A DNA stretch of 64,000 bases from Prevotella sp. HUN102 (GCF_000688375.1 NZ_JIAF01000004.1:1364001-1428000), one strand, 5' to 3'. Positions 1 through 9,840 are shown, numbered from the stretch's first letter. Notes: generated by a model from the letters alone, not told the origin. Translations and numbers: made by a program.

Positions 1-1065
1 GGTCCTCAGCACCCGTCTACTCACGGTGTGTTGCGTTTGCAGACTGTGCTCGATGGAGAGAAGGTAAAGAAGATTTATCCTCATCTTGGCTATATCCATC
101 GTGGTATTGAAAAGATGTGTGAATCTTATACATATCCTCAGACCTTGGCTCTGACAGACCGTATGAACTATCTGTCGGCAATGATGCACCGTCACGCTTT
201 GGTCGGTGTGATAGAAGAGGCTATGGGTATTGAACTGTCAGAGCGCATTCTCTACATCCGTACGATTATGGATGAGTTGCAGCGCATTGACAATCACTTG
301 CTTTACACTTCTTGTTGTGCTCAGGACTTGGGTGCGCTTACGGGTATGCTTTATGGTATGCGCGACCGTGAGCACGTCCTGAACGTAATGGAGGAAACAA
401 CAGGTGGCCGTTTGATTCAGAACTATTATAGAATAGGTGGCTTGCAGGATGATATCGATCCGAACTTTGTTGCAAATACAAAGGCACTTTGCAAGTATCT
501 TCGTCCAATGATTCAGGAATATCTTGATGTCTTTGGCGATAACGTCATTACGCATCAGCGTTTTGAGAATATTGGTACGATGAATGAGAAGGATTGCATC
601 AGCTATGGTGTTACTGGTCCTGCCGGTCGTGCGAGTGGTTGGAGAAACGACGTGAGAAAGTATCATCCTTATGCCGTATATGATAAGGTGAACTTTGAAG
701 AGGTAGTTATGACAAACGGCGATTCAATGGACCGCTACTATTGCCATATCAAGGAAATGTATCAGAGTCTTGATATCATCGAGCAGCTTATCGACAATAT
801 TCCTGAAGGAGAGTTCTACATTAAGCAGAAACCAATTATCAAGGTTCCTGAAGGGCAGTGGTATTTCTCTGTTGAAGGAGCAAGTGGCGAGTTTGGTGCT
901 TATCTTGATTCACGTGGCGACAAGAGTGCATATCGCTTGAAGTTCCGTCCAATGGGATTGACCCTTGTTGGGGCTATGGACAAGATGCTTCAGGGTCTGA
1001 AGGTTGCCGACTTGGTTACGGTAGGTGCTGCGCTCGACTTCGTTATCCCTGATATCGACCGTTAA
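1..1065 (+). CDS. nuoD: NADH-quinone oxidoreductase subunit D (NuoD, or NuoD part of a NuoCD fusion), 5' partial
   Basis: This is the 49-kDa-type subunit of complex I, part of the peripheral arm that helps form the quinone-binding cavity. The reading frame is open from base 1 and begins GPQHPSTHGVLRL, the conserved N-terminal motif of the NuoD domain, so the true start lies upstream of the window. Other family landmarks are the HLGYIHRGIEK stretch, the GGRLIQNYYRIGG segment, GPAGRASGWRNDVRK, and the C-terminal DPDIDR-like end. In many Bacteroidetes NuoC and NuoD are fused; the window edge prevents deciding. The stop is followed directly by nuoH, consistent with one long nuo operon. Recognition is firm; only the 5' end is unknown. 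Confidence 0.96.
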   Translation, partial: GPQHPSTHGVLRLQTVLDGEKVKKIYPHLGYIHRGIEKMCESYTYPQTLALTDRMNYLSAMMHRHALVGVIEEAMGIELSERILYIRTIMDELQRIDNHLLYTSCCAQDLGALTGMLYGMRDREHVLNVMEETTGGRLIQNYYRIGGLQDDIDPNFVANTKALCKYLRPMIQEYLDVFGDNVITHQRFENIGTMNEKDCISYGVTGPAGRASGWRNDVRKYHPYAVYDKVNFEEVVMTNGDSMDRYYCHIKEMYQSLDIIEQLIDNIPEGEFYIKQKPIIKVPEGQWYFSVEGASGEFGAYLDSRGDKSAYRLKFRPMGLTLVGAMDKMLQGLKVADLVTVGAALDFVIPDIDR

Positions 1066-1107
1066 GTGAGTAATGATCATAGTAATGAATTAAGAAAAAT
1101 CATATAC

Positions 1108-2199
1108 ATGTTCGATTTTAGTATTATAGCGAATTGGTTCGATAGCCTTCTTAGGACTACCTTGGGATTAGGCGATTTCTGGACTATTCTTATCGAGTGT
1201 GTGTTAGTGGGCTTGGCGATAATCATTGGTTATGCCGTTCTTGCTATCATACTCATTTTTATGGAACGTAAGGTTTGCGCTTATTTCCAGTGTCGTATCG
1301 GTCCGGTACGTGTTGGATGGTGGGGTACCTTGCAGGTTTTTGCCGATGTGCTCAAGATGTTGATTAAGGAAATCTTTGTAGTTGATAAGGCTGATAAATT
1401 GCTTTACTACTTAGCTCCGTTCCTCGTTATTGCAGCGTCAATCGGTACTTTCTCATTCCTTCCTTGGAACAAAGGTGCTGAGGTGTTGGACTTCAATGTG
1501 GGTGTCTTCCTTGTAACGGCAATTAGTTCTATTGGTGTTCTTGGCGTTTTCATCGCAGGTTGGGCAAGTAACAACAAGTATTCGGTACTTTCTGCTATGC
1601 GTGCAGCCGTTCAGATGATTTCATACGAACTTTCATTGGGTATCTGTTTGATTTCTGCTGTTATCCTTACGGGTACGATGCAGATATCAGGTATTGTGGA
1701 ATCACAGACAGGTCCGTGGCAATGGCTGATTTTCCAAGGTCATATTCCTGCTATCCTTGCCTTCTTGGTGTTCTTGATTGCAGGTAATGCCGAGGCTAAC
1801 CGTGGTCCTTTCGACTTGGCAGAAGCTGAGAGTGAATTGACTGCAGGCTACCATACAGAGTATAGCGGTATGGGATTTGGATTCTACTATTTGGCTGAAT
1901 ACCTGAACCTCTTTGTTATATCCGGTCTTGCAACGACAATCTTCTTGGGAGGTTGGGCACCTATTAATATAGGTATAGAAGGATTTGATACTTTGATGAA
2001 CTACATTCCCGGTATTGTATGGTTCTTGGGCAAGGCCTTCGTGGTAGTATTCCTCCTTATGTGGATTCGTTGGACGTTCCCGCGTCTGCGTGTAGACCAG
2101 ATATTGAAACTCGAGTGGAAGTATCTTATGCCATTGAGTCTTGTTATCTTGGTGTTGATGACTGTCTGTGTGGCTTTCGGCTGGACATTCACAGCATAA
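1108..2199 (+). CDS. nuoH: NADH-quinone oxidoreductase subunit H (NuoH)
   Basis: Membrane subunit of complex I that contacts the peripheral arm and lines the quinone channel. The protein (363 aa) is strongly hydrophobic with about eight membrane segments. It carries the family motifs MERKVCAYFQCRIGPVRVG in the first third, LIAGNAEANRGPFDLAEAESEL in the middle (acidic loop) and a late RWTFPRLRVDQ. A GTG immediately after the nuoD stop (1066) would add 14 polar residues; the ATG at 1108 (MFDFS) is preferred because the extension looks like leader sequence. It lies in the nuo operon with a 42-nt gap to the nuoI start. Confidence 0.95.
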   Translation: MFDFSIIANWFDSLLRTTLGLGDFWTILIECVLVGLAIIIGYAVLAIILIFMERKVCAYFQCRIGPVRVGWWGTLQVFADVLKMLIKEIFVVDKADKLLYYLAPFLVIAASIGTFSFLPWNKGAEVLDFNVGVFLVTAISSIGVLGVFIAGWASNNKYSVLSAMRAAVQMISYELSLGICLISAVILTGTMQISGIVESQTGPWQWLIFQGHIPAILAFLVFLIAGNAEANRGPFDLAEAESELTAGYHTEYSGMGFGFYYLAEYLNLFVISGLATTIFLGGWAPINIGIEGFDTLMNYIPGIVWFLGKAFVVVFLLMWIRWTFPRLRVDQILKLEWKYLMPLSLVILVLMTVCVAFGWTFTA

Positions 2200-2242
2200 T
2201 AAGAGGTAGTTATAAAGTGGAATTTAAGAATTTATAATTCTA

Positions 2243-2776
2243 ATGGAAAATAAACAATCATATTTCGGTGAGATTGGGGCTGCTTTCAAAACCTTGACGA
2301 CTGGACTGAAAACTACGATGAAGGAGTATTTCACGCCAAAGTCAACAGAGCAATACCCAGAGAACCGTAAAACAACGCTTCATATAGCCAAACGCCATCG
2401 TGGCCGTCTTGTCTTTAAGCGTGATGAAAGCGAAAACTATAAGTGTGTCGCTTGCTTGATGTGTGAAAAGGCTTGTCCTAATGGAACAATCCGGATATCA
2501 AGTGAAATGCAGACAGACCCGGAGACAGGTAGGAAGAAGCGTCAGTTGCTCGACTATCAGTATGATTTGGGCGATTGTATGTTCTGCAATCTCTGTGTGA
2601 ATGCTTGTAATTTCGATGCAATTGAATTTACAAACGACTTCGAGAATGCTGTTTTCGACCGTTCACAACTTGTAATCCATCTTAATGAAGAAGTTTATAA
2701 AGGTGGTTCTTTGCCAAACGTCATTGACGGTGGTGCTGAGTGGCAGGTTGGAACGTTTAACACTAAAACCAAATAA
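2243..2776 (+). CDS. nuoI: NADH-quinone oxidoreductase subunit I (NuoI), 2x[4Fe-4S] ferredoxin-like
   Basis: Electron-carrying subunit of the complex I peripheral arm. At 177 aa it has the two diagnostic cysteine clusters, CVACLMCEKACP (about residues 71-82) and CMFCNLCVNACN (about 113-124), each expected to bind one [4Fe-4S] cluster. The N-terminal part is amphipathic and should sit on the membrane domain next to NuoH. The gene is 43 nt after nuoH and 11 nt before nuoJ, in the same operon. No anomalies seen. Confidence 0.96.
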   Translation: MENKQSYFGEIGAAFKTLTTGLKTTMKEYFTPKSTEQYPENRKTTLHIAKRHRGRLVFKRDESENYKCVACLMCEKACPNGTIRISSEMQTDPETGRKKRQLLDYQYDLGDCMFCNLCVNACNFDAIEFTNDFENAVFDRSQLVIHLNEEVYKGGSLPNVIDGGAEWQVGTFNTKTK

Positions 2777-2787
2777 GGAGATAAAGT

Positions 2788-3330
2788 ATGGCTAAGTTAA
2801 TTGTATTCGCAATTTTGGCTGCTGTAATACTCGGTTCTGCCGTATTCTGCGTGTCAACAAAGCGTATTATGCGAGCTGCAACGGCATTGCTGTTTGTGCT
2901 CTTTGGCGTAGCAGGTCTTTATTTCCTGCTCGATTATACATTCCTTGGTGCTGCACAAATCAGTATCTATGCAGGTGGTATTACGGTAATGTATATCTTC
3001 GCTATCCAGTTGGTTAGCAAGAGAACGCTTCAAGGTTTATCCGAACGCTGGCTTGGAAAGAGAAGTCTTTTTGCCGGCATTATTGCGCTGATAGGTGCAG
3101 TTACAGTTGTAGGAGTATCCTTGAAGAACAAGATTCTTTCTGAAGTTATTTCAAAAAGTACCGTTGCCGACACTGAGGTTTCAATGGAAGTTGTCGGTAA
3201 GAATCTGATGAGTGCCGATAAGTTCGGTTATGTTTTGCCTTTCGAGTTTATCTCAGTATTCTTGTTGGCTTGTATCATCGGTGGTTTGGTAATTCTCAAT
3301 ATTCGTAAAAAAGAGGAGGTAGAAAAATGA
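2788..3330 (+). CDS. nuoJ: NADH-quinone oxidoreductase subunit J (NuoJ)
   Basis: Small membrane subunit of the proton-pumping arm. The 180-aa product has five predicted membrane helices; the segment FLGAAQISIYAGGITVMYIF is the conserved third-helix region of the family. A GGAG-like sequence precedes the ATG, one of the few clear ribosome-binding sites here. The last 4 nt overlap the nuoK start, implying translational coupling. The C-terminal tail is lysine- and glutamate-rich (KKEEVEK). Confidence 0.94.
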   Translation: MAKLIVFAILAAVILGSAVFCVSTKRIMRAATALLFVLFGVAGLYFLLDYTFLGAAQISIYAGGITVMYIFAIQLVSKRTLQGLSERWLGKRSLFAGIIALIGAVTVVGVSLKNKILSEVISKSTVADTEVSMEVVGKNLMSADKFGYVLPFEFISVFLLACIIGGLVILNIRKKEEVEK

Positions 3331-3635
3331 TACCAGTAGAATATTTTTTCGTCCTTAGTGGATTGTTATTCTTTATTGGAGTCTTTGGTTTTGTAACCCG
3401 TCGCAATCTCGTTGCGATGCTTATCTCCGTAGAGTTGGTTTTAAATAGCGTGGATCTCAATTTTGCGGCATTCAATCGTCTGCTTTATCCCGAAGGATAT
3501 GAAGGTATGTTCTTCACTATCTTCTCCATCGGCGTAAGTGCTGCCGAATCTGCCGTTGCTCTTGCTATTATTATTAATGTTTACCGTCATCTCCACAGCG
3601 ATCAGGTGAACAGTATTGAAAATATGAAATTATAA
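3327..3635 (+). CDS. nuoK: NADH-quinone oxidoreductase subunit K (NuoK)
   Basis: Mrp-type small antiporter-like subunit of complex I (102 aa, three membrane helices). The two membrane-embedded glutamates of the family are visible: one in LISVELVLNSVDLNF and one in AAESAVALAIIINVYR. Overlaps nuoJ by 4 nt and precedes nuoL by 10 nt. Length matches the family norm (about 100 aa). Confidence 0.95.
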   Translation: MIPVEYFFVLSGLLFFIGVFGFVTRRNLVAMLISVELVLNSVDLNFAAFNRLLYPEGYEGMFFTIFSIGVSAAESAVALAIIINVYRHLHSDQVNSIENMKL

Positions 3636-3645
3636 GGAAAGAACT

Positions 3646-5676
3646 ATGTTTGATTACGCATTTTTGATACTTCTTCTCCCATTCCTGAGCGCAATCGTTT
3701 TAGGATTGTTTGGAATGAAGATGCCGAGACCGGTAGCAGGTATCATTGGTACTTGTATGTTGGGTACTCTATTCGTACTGAGCCTTTATACAGCTTACAA
3801 CTATTTCTTCTATACAGGCGAATACGTTGCCGGAGGCGAAATATTCAATGTTGTGAATGGGCGTTTGAATGGTGGCGAAGGAGTTTTTCCAACCGTTACA
3901 GTCTTCAACATTACTTGGTTGAGATTTTCAGAGTTTCTGACGTTTAACATTGGTTTCCGCCTGAGTCCTATCAGCGTGATGATGCTTGTAGTTATCACTA
4001 CTGTGAGTTTTATGGTTCATATCTATTCATTCGGCTATATGGCCGAACGTGATAAGGACTATAAGTTCGAGGAATATGAACACGGATTCCAACGCTTCTA
4101 TGCATACCTTTCATTGTTTACAATGTCAATGTTGGGTCTTGTAGTTGCAACAAACGTTTTCCAGATGTATCTTTTCTGGGAATTGGTGGGTGTTTGCTCT
4201 TATTTGCTTATTGGATTCTATTATCCAAAGCATACTGCTGTTCACGCAAGTAAGAAGGCATTTATCGTAACACGTTTTGCCGACTTGTTCTTCTTAATCG
4301 GTATCTTGTTCTTCAGCTTCTACGTGGGTACTTTCAACTACGACCTTTCGGCCGATGCAAGCCTTGCCGGAAAGCTGACAGCCGTTGCTGCAAATCCTGA
4401 AACAGCTTGGGCTATCCCGACGGCACTCTTCCTGATGTTTATAGGTGGTGCAGGTAAGTCTGCAATGTTCCCGCTTCACATCTGGTTGCCGGATGCTATG
4501 GAAGGTCCAACACCTGTTTCTGCTTTGATTCACGCAGCAACGATGGTTGTTGCTGGTGTCTTCCAAGTTGCAAGTATGTTCCCGATCTACATTAAGTTTG
4601 GTGCTGTCGAACAGCTCCACTGGATTGCTTACATTGCAGCATTCACAGCTTTCTATGCGGCGGCAGTAGCTTGTGCGCAGCGCGATATAAAGCGAGGATT
4701 GGCATTCTCTACAATTTCGCAGATTGCCTATATGCTTGTTGCATTGGGCGTTTGCTATGCACTGAACAATGAAGAAGGTGGACTCGGCTATATGGCGGCA
4801 ATGTTCCACTTGTTCACACACGCTATGTTCAAGGCACTCCTTTTCCTTTGCTCCGGTGCTATCATCGTTATTATCGGCAGCAATTTTAAGGAATATATGG
4901 GAGGCTTGCACAAGTATATGCCTATCACTAACGCTTGCTTCCTCATCGGGTGTATTGCTATTGCCGGTGTATGGCCGTTTGCGGGCTTCTTCTCTAAGGA
5001 CGAAATCGTTGCAGCCTGCTTCCAGTTCTCTCCGGCTTTGGGTTGGTTTATGACTCTGGTGTCAGGTATGACAGCATTCTATATGTTCCGTCTGTACTAC
5101 GTCATCTTCTGGGGTAAGTCTTATTATGAGGAAGATCCTGAGAACCGTCGTAAGCCACAGGAAGTTCCTTTCGTTATGTGGGGACCATTGGTGTTCCTTG
5201 CCATTATTTCAATCTTCGCAGGTTGGATTCCATTCGGGCATTTTGTTTCTGCAACTGGCGAGGCACAGGAAATACATTTGCAGCATTTCCATTTCTCAAG
5301 TGTTGCTTGGTTCAGCCTTTTGGCGGCAGCAATCGGTATTGGTCTTGCTACTTGGATGTATAAGTCTAAGGAAAATCCGGTAGCAGATATGCTTGCAAAG
5401 AAGATGCCAGGACTCCACAAGGCAGCTCTCAACAGATTCTATATAGACAATGCTTGGCAATTCTTCACACATAAGATTGTCTTCAAGTTCTTCTCAATTC
5501 CTATTGCTTGGTTCGACCGTCAGGTTATTGATGGCACTTTCAATTTCCTTGCTTGGGGTACAAATGAGGCAGGAGAAAGCATCCGTCCTTGGCAGAGCGG
5601 CGATGTTCGCCATTATGCAATATGGTTCATTACAGGAACTGTAGCTTTAACATTAGTAATACTTTGCTTGATTTAA
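3646..5676 (+). CDS. nuoL: NADH-quinone oxidoreductase subunit L (NuoL)
   Basis: Largest antiporter-like subunit of complex I, at the distal end of the membrane arm, with the long lateral helix that couples proton channels. The protein is 676 aa with about 16 membrane segments. Landmarks are the conserved glutamate in LFWELVGVCSYLLIGFYY, the lysine/histidine region GKSAMFPLHIWLPDAMEGPTP (residues about 275-300), the broken-helix and second proton-channel region HLFTHAMFKALLFL, and GFFSKDEI. The C-terminal part after about residue 560 is the lateral helix and anchor. It is followed 4 nt later by nuoM in the same operon. Confidence 0.96.
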   Translation: MFDYAFLILLLPFLSAIVLGLFGMKMPRPVAGIIGTCMLGTLFVLSLYTAYNYFFYTGEYVAGGEIFNVVNGRLNGGEGVFPTVTVFNITWLRFSEFLTFNIGFRLSPISVMMLVVITTVSFMVHIYSFGYMAERDKDYKFEEYEHGFQRFYAYLSLFTMSMLGLVVATNVFQMYLFWELVGVCSYLLIGFYYPKHTAVHASKKAFIVTRFADLFFLIGILFFSFYVGTFNYDLSADASLAGKLTAVAANPETAWAIPTALFLMFIGGAGKSAMFPLHIWLPDAMEGPTPVSALIHAATMVVAGVFQVASMFPIYIKFGAVEQLHWIAYIAAFTAFYAAAVACAQRDIKRGLAFSTISQIAYMLVALGVCYALNNEEGGLGYMAAMFHLFTHAMFKALLFLCSGAIIVIIGSNFKEYMGGLHKYMPITNACFLIGCIAIAGVWPFAGFFSKDEIVAACFQFSPALGWFMTLVSGMTAFYMFRLYYVIFWGKSYYEEDPENRRKPQEVPFVMWGPLVFLAIISIFAGWIPFGHFVSATGEAQEIHLQHFHFSSVAWFSLLAAAIGIGLATWMYKSKENPVADMLAKKMPGLHKAALNRFYIDNAWQFFTHKIVFKFFSIPIAWFDRQVIDGTFNFLAWGTNEAGESIRPWQSGDVRHYAIWFITGTVALTLVILCLI

Positions 5677-5680
5677 AGAG

Positions 5681-7192
5681 ATGAGTTGGATATTAACAAT
5701 ATTTGTAATAATCCCCGTATTGATGCTCTTAGGCCTTTGGGTTGCTAAGAATGACAATCAAGTACGCGGCGTGATGGTAACAGGTGCCACAATGTTATTG
5801 ATAGGTGCTGTTTGGCTTACCGTCTATTTTGTCCAGCAGCGCAATGCTGGCAATGATGCTGAGATGTTATTGGCTCAGTCCGTAATGTGGTTCGAACCGA
5901 TGAATATCAAGTTTGCTGTCGGAGTGGATGGAATCTCTGTTGTGATGATTTTGCTTTCTGCGATTATCGTTTTCACAGGCACATTCGCAAGCTGGCAGCT
6001 CGAACCTATGAAGAAGGAATACTTCCTTTGGTTTGTATTGCTTTCTTCCGGAGTATTCGGCTTCTTCATTTCAACGGATATGTTCACAATGTTTATGTTC
6101 TATGAGGTAGCCTTGATTCCTATGTACCTTCTTATTGGTGTATGGGGCACGGGTGCGAAGGAATACTCAGCTATGAAACTTACCCTTATGCTGATGGGTG
6201 GTTCAGGTTTGCTGATCTTTGGTATTCTAGGCATCTACTACTTCAGCGGAGCGCAGACAATGGATGTTATCGAGTTGGCGAAGCTGCACGCAATGCCGAA
6301 GGAAATTCAGAACATATTCTTCCCATTCGTGTTTGTTGGTTTCGGTATTCTTGGCGCATTGTTCCCATTCCATACTTGGTCGCCCGATGGTCACGCTTCT
6401 GCACCAACGGCAGTTTCTATGCTCCACGCAGGTGTGTTGATGAAGTTGGGAGGTTACGGCTGTCTCCGTATCGCAATGTTTATGATGCCCGATGCGCTTG
6501 AGCTTTGGGCACCGGTATTCCTTGTGCTTACAACGATTTCTGTTGTTTACGGTGCGCTTTCAGCCTGCGTGCAGACCGACTTGAAGTATATCAATGCCTA
6601 TTCTTCTGTATCACACTGTGGTATGGTGCTCTTCGCATTGGTTATGACAACGCAGACTGCCATCACAGGTGCTATCCTCCAGATGCTTTCTCACGGTTTG
6701 ATGACGGCACTCTTCTTTGCTTGTATCGGTATGATTTATCATCGTGCAGGAACTCGCGACGTCCGCTATCTCGGTGGTTTGATGAAGGTTATTCCGTTCC
6801 TCGCCGTTTCTTATGTTGTGGCAGGTTTGGCCAACCTCGGTCTTCCGGGTTTCTCTGGTTTCATAGCTGAAATGACCATCTTTGTAGGTTCGTTCCAGAA
6901 TGCAGGTACTTTCCATCGTGTTTGTACCATCGTAGCCTGTACGTCTATCGTGGTAACTGCTGTATATATCCTTCGTGTGGTAGGCAAGATTCTTTTCCAG
7001 ACCATTCCTAATCAGAAGTTCTATGAACTCCACGATGCAACTTGGGACGAGCGTTTCTCCATCGGCGCACTCATCTTCTGTGTTGCCGGTCTCGGACTTT
7101 GTCCTTTGTTCTTCCAGGATATAATTATTGATGCAGTAGATCCTATCATCAAGCACATCAATGTATTTGTTCCAAATTTGGGTAATCTTTAA
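5681..7192 (+). CDS. nuoM: NADH-quinone oxidoreductase subunit M (NuoM)
   Basis: Second antiporter-like subunit of the complex I membrane arm (503 aa, about 14 helices). Motifs include MFYEVALIPMYLLIGVWG with the conserved glutamate, FHTWSPDGHASAPTAVSMLHAGVLMKLGGYG with the channel lysine, SSVSHCGMVLFA, and MLSHGLMTALFFACIGM with the second-channel histidine. The start is 4 nt after the nuoL stop. Normal length; no anomaly. Confidence 0.96.
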   Translation: MSWILTIFVIIPVLMLLGLWVAKNDNQVRGVMVTGATMLLIGAVWLTVYFVQQRNAGNDAEMLLAQSVMWFEPMNIKFAVGVDGISVVMILLSAIIVFTGTFASWQLEPMKKEYFLWFVLLSSGVFGFFISTDMFTMFMFYEVALIPMYLLIGVWGTGAKEYSAMKLTLMLMGGSGLLIFGILGIYYFSGAQTMDVIELAKLHAMPKEIQNIFFPFVFVGFGILGALFPFHTWSPDGHASAPTAVSMLHAGVLMKLGGYGCLRIAMFMMPDALELWAPVFLVLTTISVVYGALSACVQTDLKYINAYSSVSHCGMVLFALVMTTQTAITGAILQMLSHGLMTALFFACIGMIYHRAGTRDVRYLGGLMKVIPFLAVSYVVAGLANLGLPGFSGFIAEMTIFVGSFQNAGTFHRVCTIVACTSIVVTAVYILRVVGKILFQTIPNQKFYELHDATWDERFSIGALIFCVAGLGLCPLFFQDIIIDAVDPIIKHINVFVPNLGNL

Positions 7193-7204
7193 TAAACTGG
7201 CGAA

Positions 7205-8641
7205 ATGAATTATAGTGATTTCTTTAAAATGATTCCAGAGGCAAGTCTCATTGCCGTTCTGATAATCTTGTTCGTTGCTGATTTCGTATCAGCAAATAAG
7301 GAAGTGCGCAAGTGGTTCAATCCTCTGGCCAGTGTATTGATGCTTGCAAACACCATCGTCTGTCTTCTCAGTATGGATGCGCAGACGGCGTTTGGTGGAA
7401 TGTACGTTACTTCTTATGCAGTCAATGTAATGAAGGCAATCCTTTCCTTCGGTACTTTCATCGTAGTTTTGCAGAGCCGAGTATGGGCTGTGAAGAGTGA
7501 GAAGGAAGGCGAGTTCTATATGCTCATCGTCTCAACGCTCTTGGGTATGATGATGATGATGAGTTCAGGCAACTTCCTGATGTTCTTCCTCGGTCTTGAA
7601 ATGGCGTCTGTGCCATTGGCTTGTGCTGTGGCTTTCGATAAGTATCGCAACAACTCCGCAGAGGCCGCTGCTAAGTTCATCATCACGGCCACATTCTCCA
7701 GTGGCGTAATGCTCTATGGTATCAGCTTCATCTATGCAGCTTACGGCACATTCTATTTCGATGATATCGCCGCAAAGTTGCAGGCAACGCCGCTCACGGT
7801 TATGGGTTTGGTGTTTTTCTTCAGTGGTCTTGGCTTCAAGATTTCCTTGGTTCCGTTCCACTTCTGGACAGCCGACACCTATCAGGGTGCGCCAACTACG
7901 GTAACCGGCTACCTCAGCGTAATCTCAAAAGGTGCTGCCGCTTTCACTTTGCTGAGCATTCTCTTCAATGTCTTCGGCCGTATGATAGAGCAATGGCAGG
8001 TGCTGATGATGATAGTCATTGCACTTTCCATTACCATTGCCAACCTCTTCGCAGTTCGTCAGGGCGAGTTGAAGCGGTTTATGGCATTCAGTTCCATCTC
8101 ACAGGCAGGCTACATAATGTTGGCAGCTCTGGGCGGCAACTGGACGGTTTCAGTATCATCATTGAGCTACTATGTGCTTATCTATATCGTGGCGAATATG
8201 TCGGTGTTTACCATTATTTCTGTTGTTGAGCAGAACAACGGGGGCAAGACAAATATCTCGGACTATGATGGCTTCTACAAGACGAATCCCCGTCTTTCCT
8301 TCCTGATGACCCTTGCTATGTTCTCATTGGGTGGTATTCCTCCGTTCGCGGGTATGTTCTCTAAATTCTTTGTCTTTATGGCAGCTGTGAAGGGAGCGGA
8401 CATTACCACCACTCACGGAGCGTGGATCTATGCTGTCCTTTTCGTGGCATTGATCAATACTGTAGTTTCACTTTACTACTACTTGAAGATAGTGAAGGCT
8501 ATGTATATCAACCATTGTGACAAACCATTGCCAGCATTCAAGTCCGACAGCAACACTAAGTTTGCTTTGGCAATCTGTACTACTGGTATCGTTCTCTTTG
8601 GTGTGTGCAGCTGCATCTATACTTGGATTGCCGGAGCGTAG
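7205..8641 (+). CDS. nuoN: NADH-quinone oxidoreductase subunit N (NuoN)
   Basis: Third antiporter-like subunit and last gene of the operon (478 aa, about 14 membrane helices). It has the family's FLGLEMASVPLACAVAF helix with its glutamate, GFKISLVPFHFWTADTYQGAPTTVTGYLS containing the channel lysine, and SSISQAGYIMLA. The gene is 12 nt after nuoM and is closed by a strong hairpin at 8673-8705, so the transcript ends here. A further nuo gene (for example nuoEFG) does not follow. Confidence 0.96.
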   Translation: MNYSDFFKMIPEASLIAVLIILFVADFVSANKEVRKWFNPLASVLMLANTIVCLLSMDAQTAFGGMYVTSYAVNVMKAILSFGTFIVVLQSRVWAVKSEKEGEFYMLIVSTLLGMMMMMSSGNFLMFFLGLEMASVPLACAVAFDKYRNNSAEAAAKFIITATFSSGVMLYGISFIYAAYGTFYFDDIAAKLQATPLTVMGLVFFFSGLGFKISLVPFHFWTADTYQGAPTTVTGYLSVISKGAAAFTLLSILFNVFGRMIEQWQVLMMIVIALSITIANLFAVRQGELKRFMAFSSISQAGYIMLAALGGNWTVSVSSLSYYVLIYIVANMSVFTIISVVEQNNGGKTNISDYDGFYKTNPRLSFLMTLAMFSLGGIPPFAGMFSKFFVFMAAVKGADITTTHGAWIYAVLFVALINTVVSLYYYLKIVKAMYINHCDKPLPAFKSDSNTKFALAICTTGIVLFGVCSCIYTWIAGA

Positions 8642-8672
8642 TCAGCAGAGCATTAGAGAATATCCTGATATC

Positions 8673-8705
8673 AAAATGCCCATTGGAAACTCCAATGGGC
8701 ATTTT
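8673..8705 (+). terminator. Intrinsic terminator of the nuo operon
   Basis: A perfect 15-bp stem (left arm from 8673, right arm 8691-8705) with a 3-nt loop starts 31 nt after the nuoN stop. Its flanks are A-rich on the left and T-rich on the right, so it may act in both directions. Confidence 0.9.
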
Positions 8706-8764
8706 CTGTTTTATTTCTTAGACGATTTCAGGCTTATGTGTGGGAAACTTGTATTTGCATATAT

Positions 8765-9793
8765 TAACGTGAGTTCGACGAATTCAGAACAAAGCAAGCT
8801 GTGTGTCCAATGTCCTTTGTACATTGATGCACGGCTTCTTTGGAAACAGGCAATAGGCCGCAATGCCCCCCAATAAATTGACGATGAAATTGTCAAAGGA
8901 CCGATGCCTGGAGTGCTCTACCTGTGCAATGTTCTTGAGCTCATCATTCACCGTTTCTATGATGGCCCTCTTTCTGAGCAGCAGTTTATCCGAAACACTC
9001 ATCAATGCTCCTTTCATGTTGCTTTTCAATTTGGTAATAAGCTGTATGCCATCAACGAAAAGCCTTTGGAAGAGCCCCTTGCTGATATACCCCTTGCCAC
9101 CGACCAACTTACCATGTATAAACTCTACAAAGGCTTTGTATTCCAAAGGCTTACGGTCATCAATGTCACCTGGTGTAATCATGAAGTTGAGAAGTTCTCC
9201 TCTCTCGTTGCAGATTAAATGCAACTTGAATCCGAAGAACCAGCCCATGGAGCATTTCCCTCTTTGGGCAATGCCCTTGAAAACCTTATGAATGTGTATT
9301 ATCTGGTTTCGGCAGACGCGAAGAGGCGTGCTGTCAACAAAACTGATGCCTGTGCATTTTCCCAACAGGACCTTTTTGATAAACAAAGCCAATGGGATGG
9401 CGACTTCCCTTTCCAATTCTGTGAAACGGTTGTACGAAACTACCTCGGGAAATAGATGACGTAAATGCTTGCACACCTTCTCAAGATAGAAATGCTTCAG
9501 GCAGTGATAGCCCGAATCGTGAAAGAGTATCATAATCAGCATGATTTCAGCCTTGGACATCGTGGAATCACGGTGATATTTTCTCTTATTGACGGGTTTT
9601 AGCGTATATTTTGTCATCATTGCATCAAAAACTTGCAAAAGTCATCAATAACACAGAAAATTTCAATAACTTTGTCTTCGGTGAACATAGCGATTTTTGT
9701 TTGTAATTCTTTGTATTTTAACACTATAAAGTTACAACAAATTTCGCTAATTACCAAATTTACAAAGACTTATAATTCGTCGAACTCACGTTA
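8765..9793 (-). mobile_element. IS982-family insertion sequence, copy 1 (defective)
   Basis: A 1029-bp element bounded by perfect 20-bp terminal inverted repeats beginning TAACGTGAGTTCGACGAATT (left 8765-8784, right 9774-9793). The second copy at 56452-57481 is 1030 bp; the difference is one base in an A run inside the transposase gene. No convincing target-site duplication is seen. It sits between the nuo terminator and the dsbD promoter and reads towards the nuo operon. Confidence 0.9.
8784..9688 (-). pseudogene. IS982-family DDE transposase, frameshifted
   Basis: The transposase begins at 9688 with MFTEDKVIEIFCV, but the frame breaks after about 21 codons. Copy 2 has six A's (57314-57319, plus strand) where this copy has five (9627-9631). 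After the break the rest is intact: FVDSTPLRVC (first catalytic D), KGYISKGLFQR, and RAIIETVNDELKNIAQVEHS with the catalytic E near the C-terminus. An ATG in the downstream frame (9638) would give a 284-aa product lacking the first 20 or so residues. Another change is GGKGYI in place of GDKGYI in copy 2, so the D of this DDE motif is lost as well. Activity is therefore doubtful on two counts. Confidence 0.85.
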
Positions 9794-9832
9794 AATAAAT
9801 TAATCAAAATTATATTTTTCAGAAAAAATTAT

Positions 9833-9840
9833 TATCTTTG
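9833..9840 (+). promoter_or_regulatory. Promoter -7 box for the dsbD-like gene
   Basis: TATCTTTG matches the Bacteroidetes -7 consensus TAnnTTTG. It lies 63 nt before the ATG at 9904 and 40 nt outside the IS982 right end, so the insertion has left the core promoter in place. Confidence 0.6.

Noticed and set aside
1066..1107. GTG start for nuoH giving 14 extra residues
   Set aside because: The polar extension is not typical of NuoH; the ATG at 1108 gives the family's usual beginning.
4294..4911. 205-codon ORF on the minus strand
   Set aside because: Lies wholly inside nuoL, antisense; cysteine-rich composition is the mirror of membrane-protein codons and not a real protein.
6611..7156. 181-codon minus-strand ORF
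   Set aside because: Shadow of nuoM with no recognisable domain or start signal.
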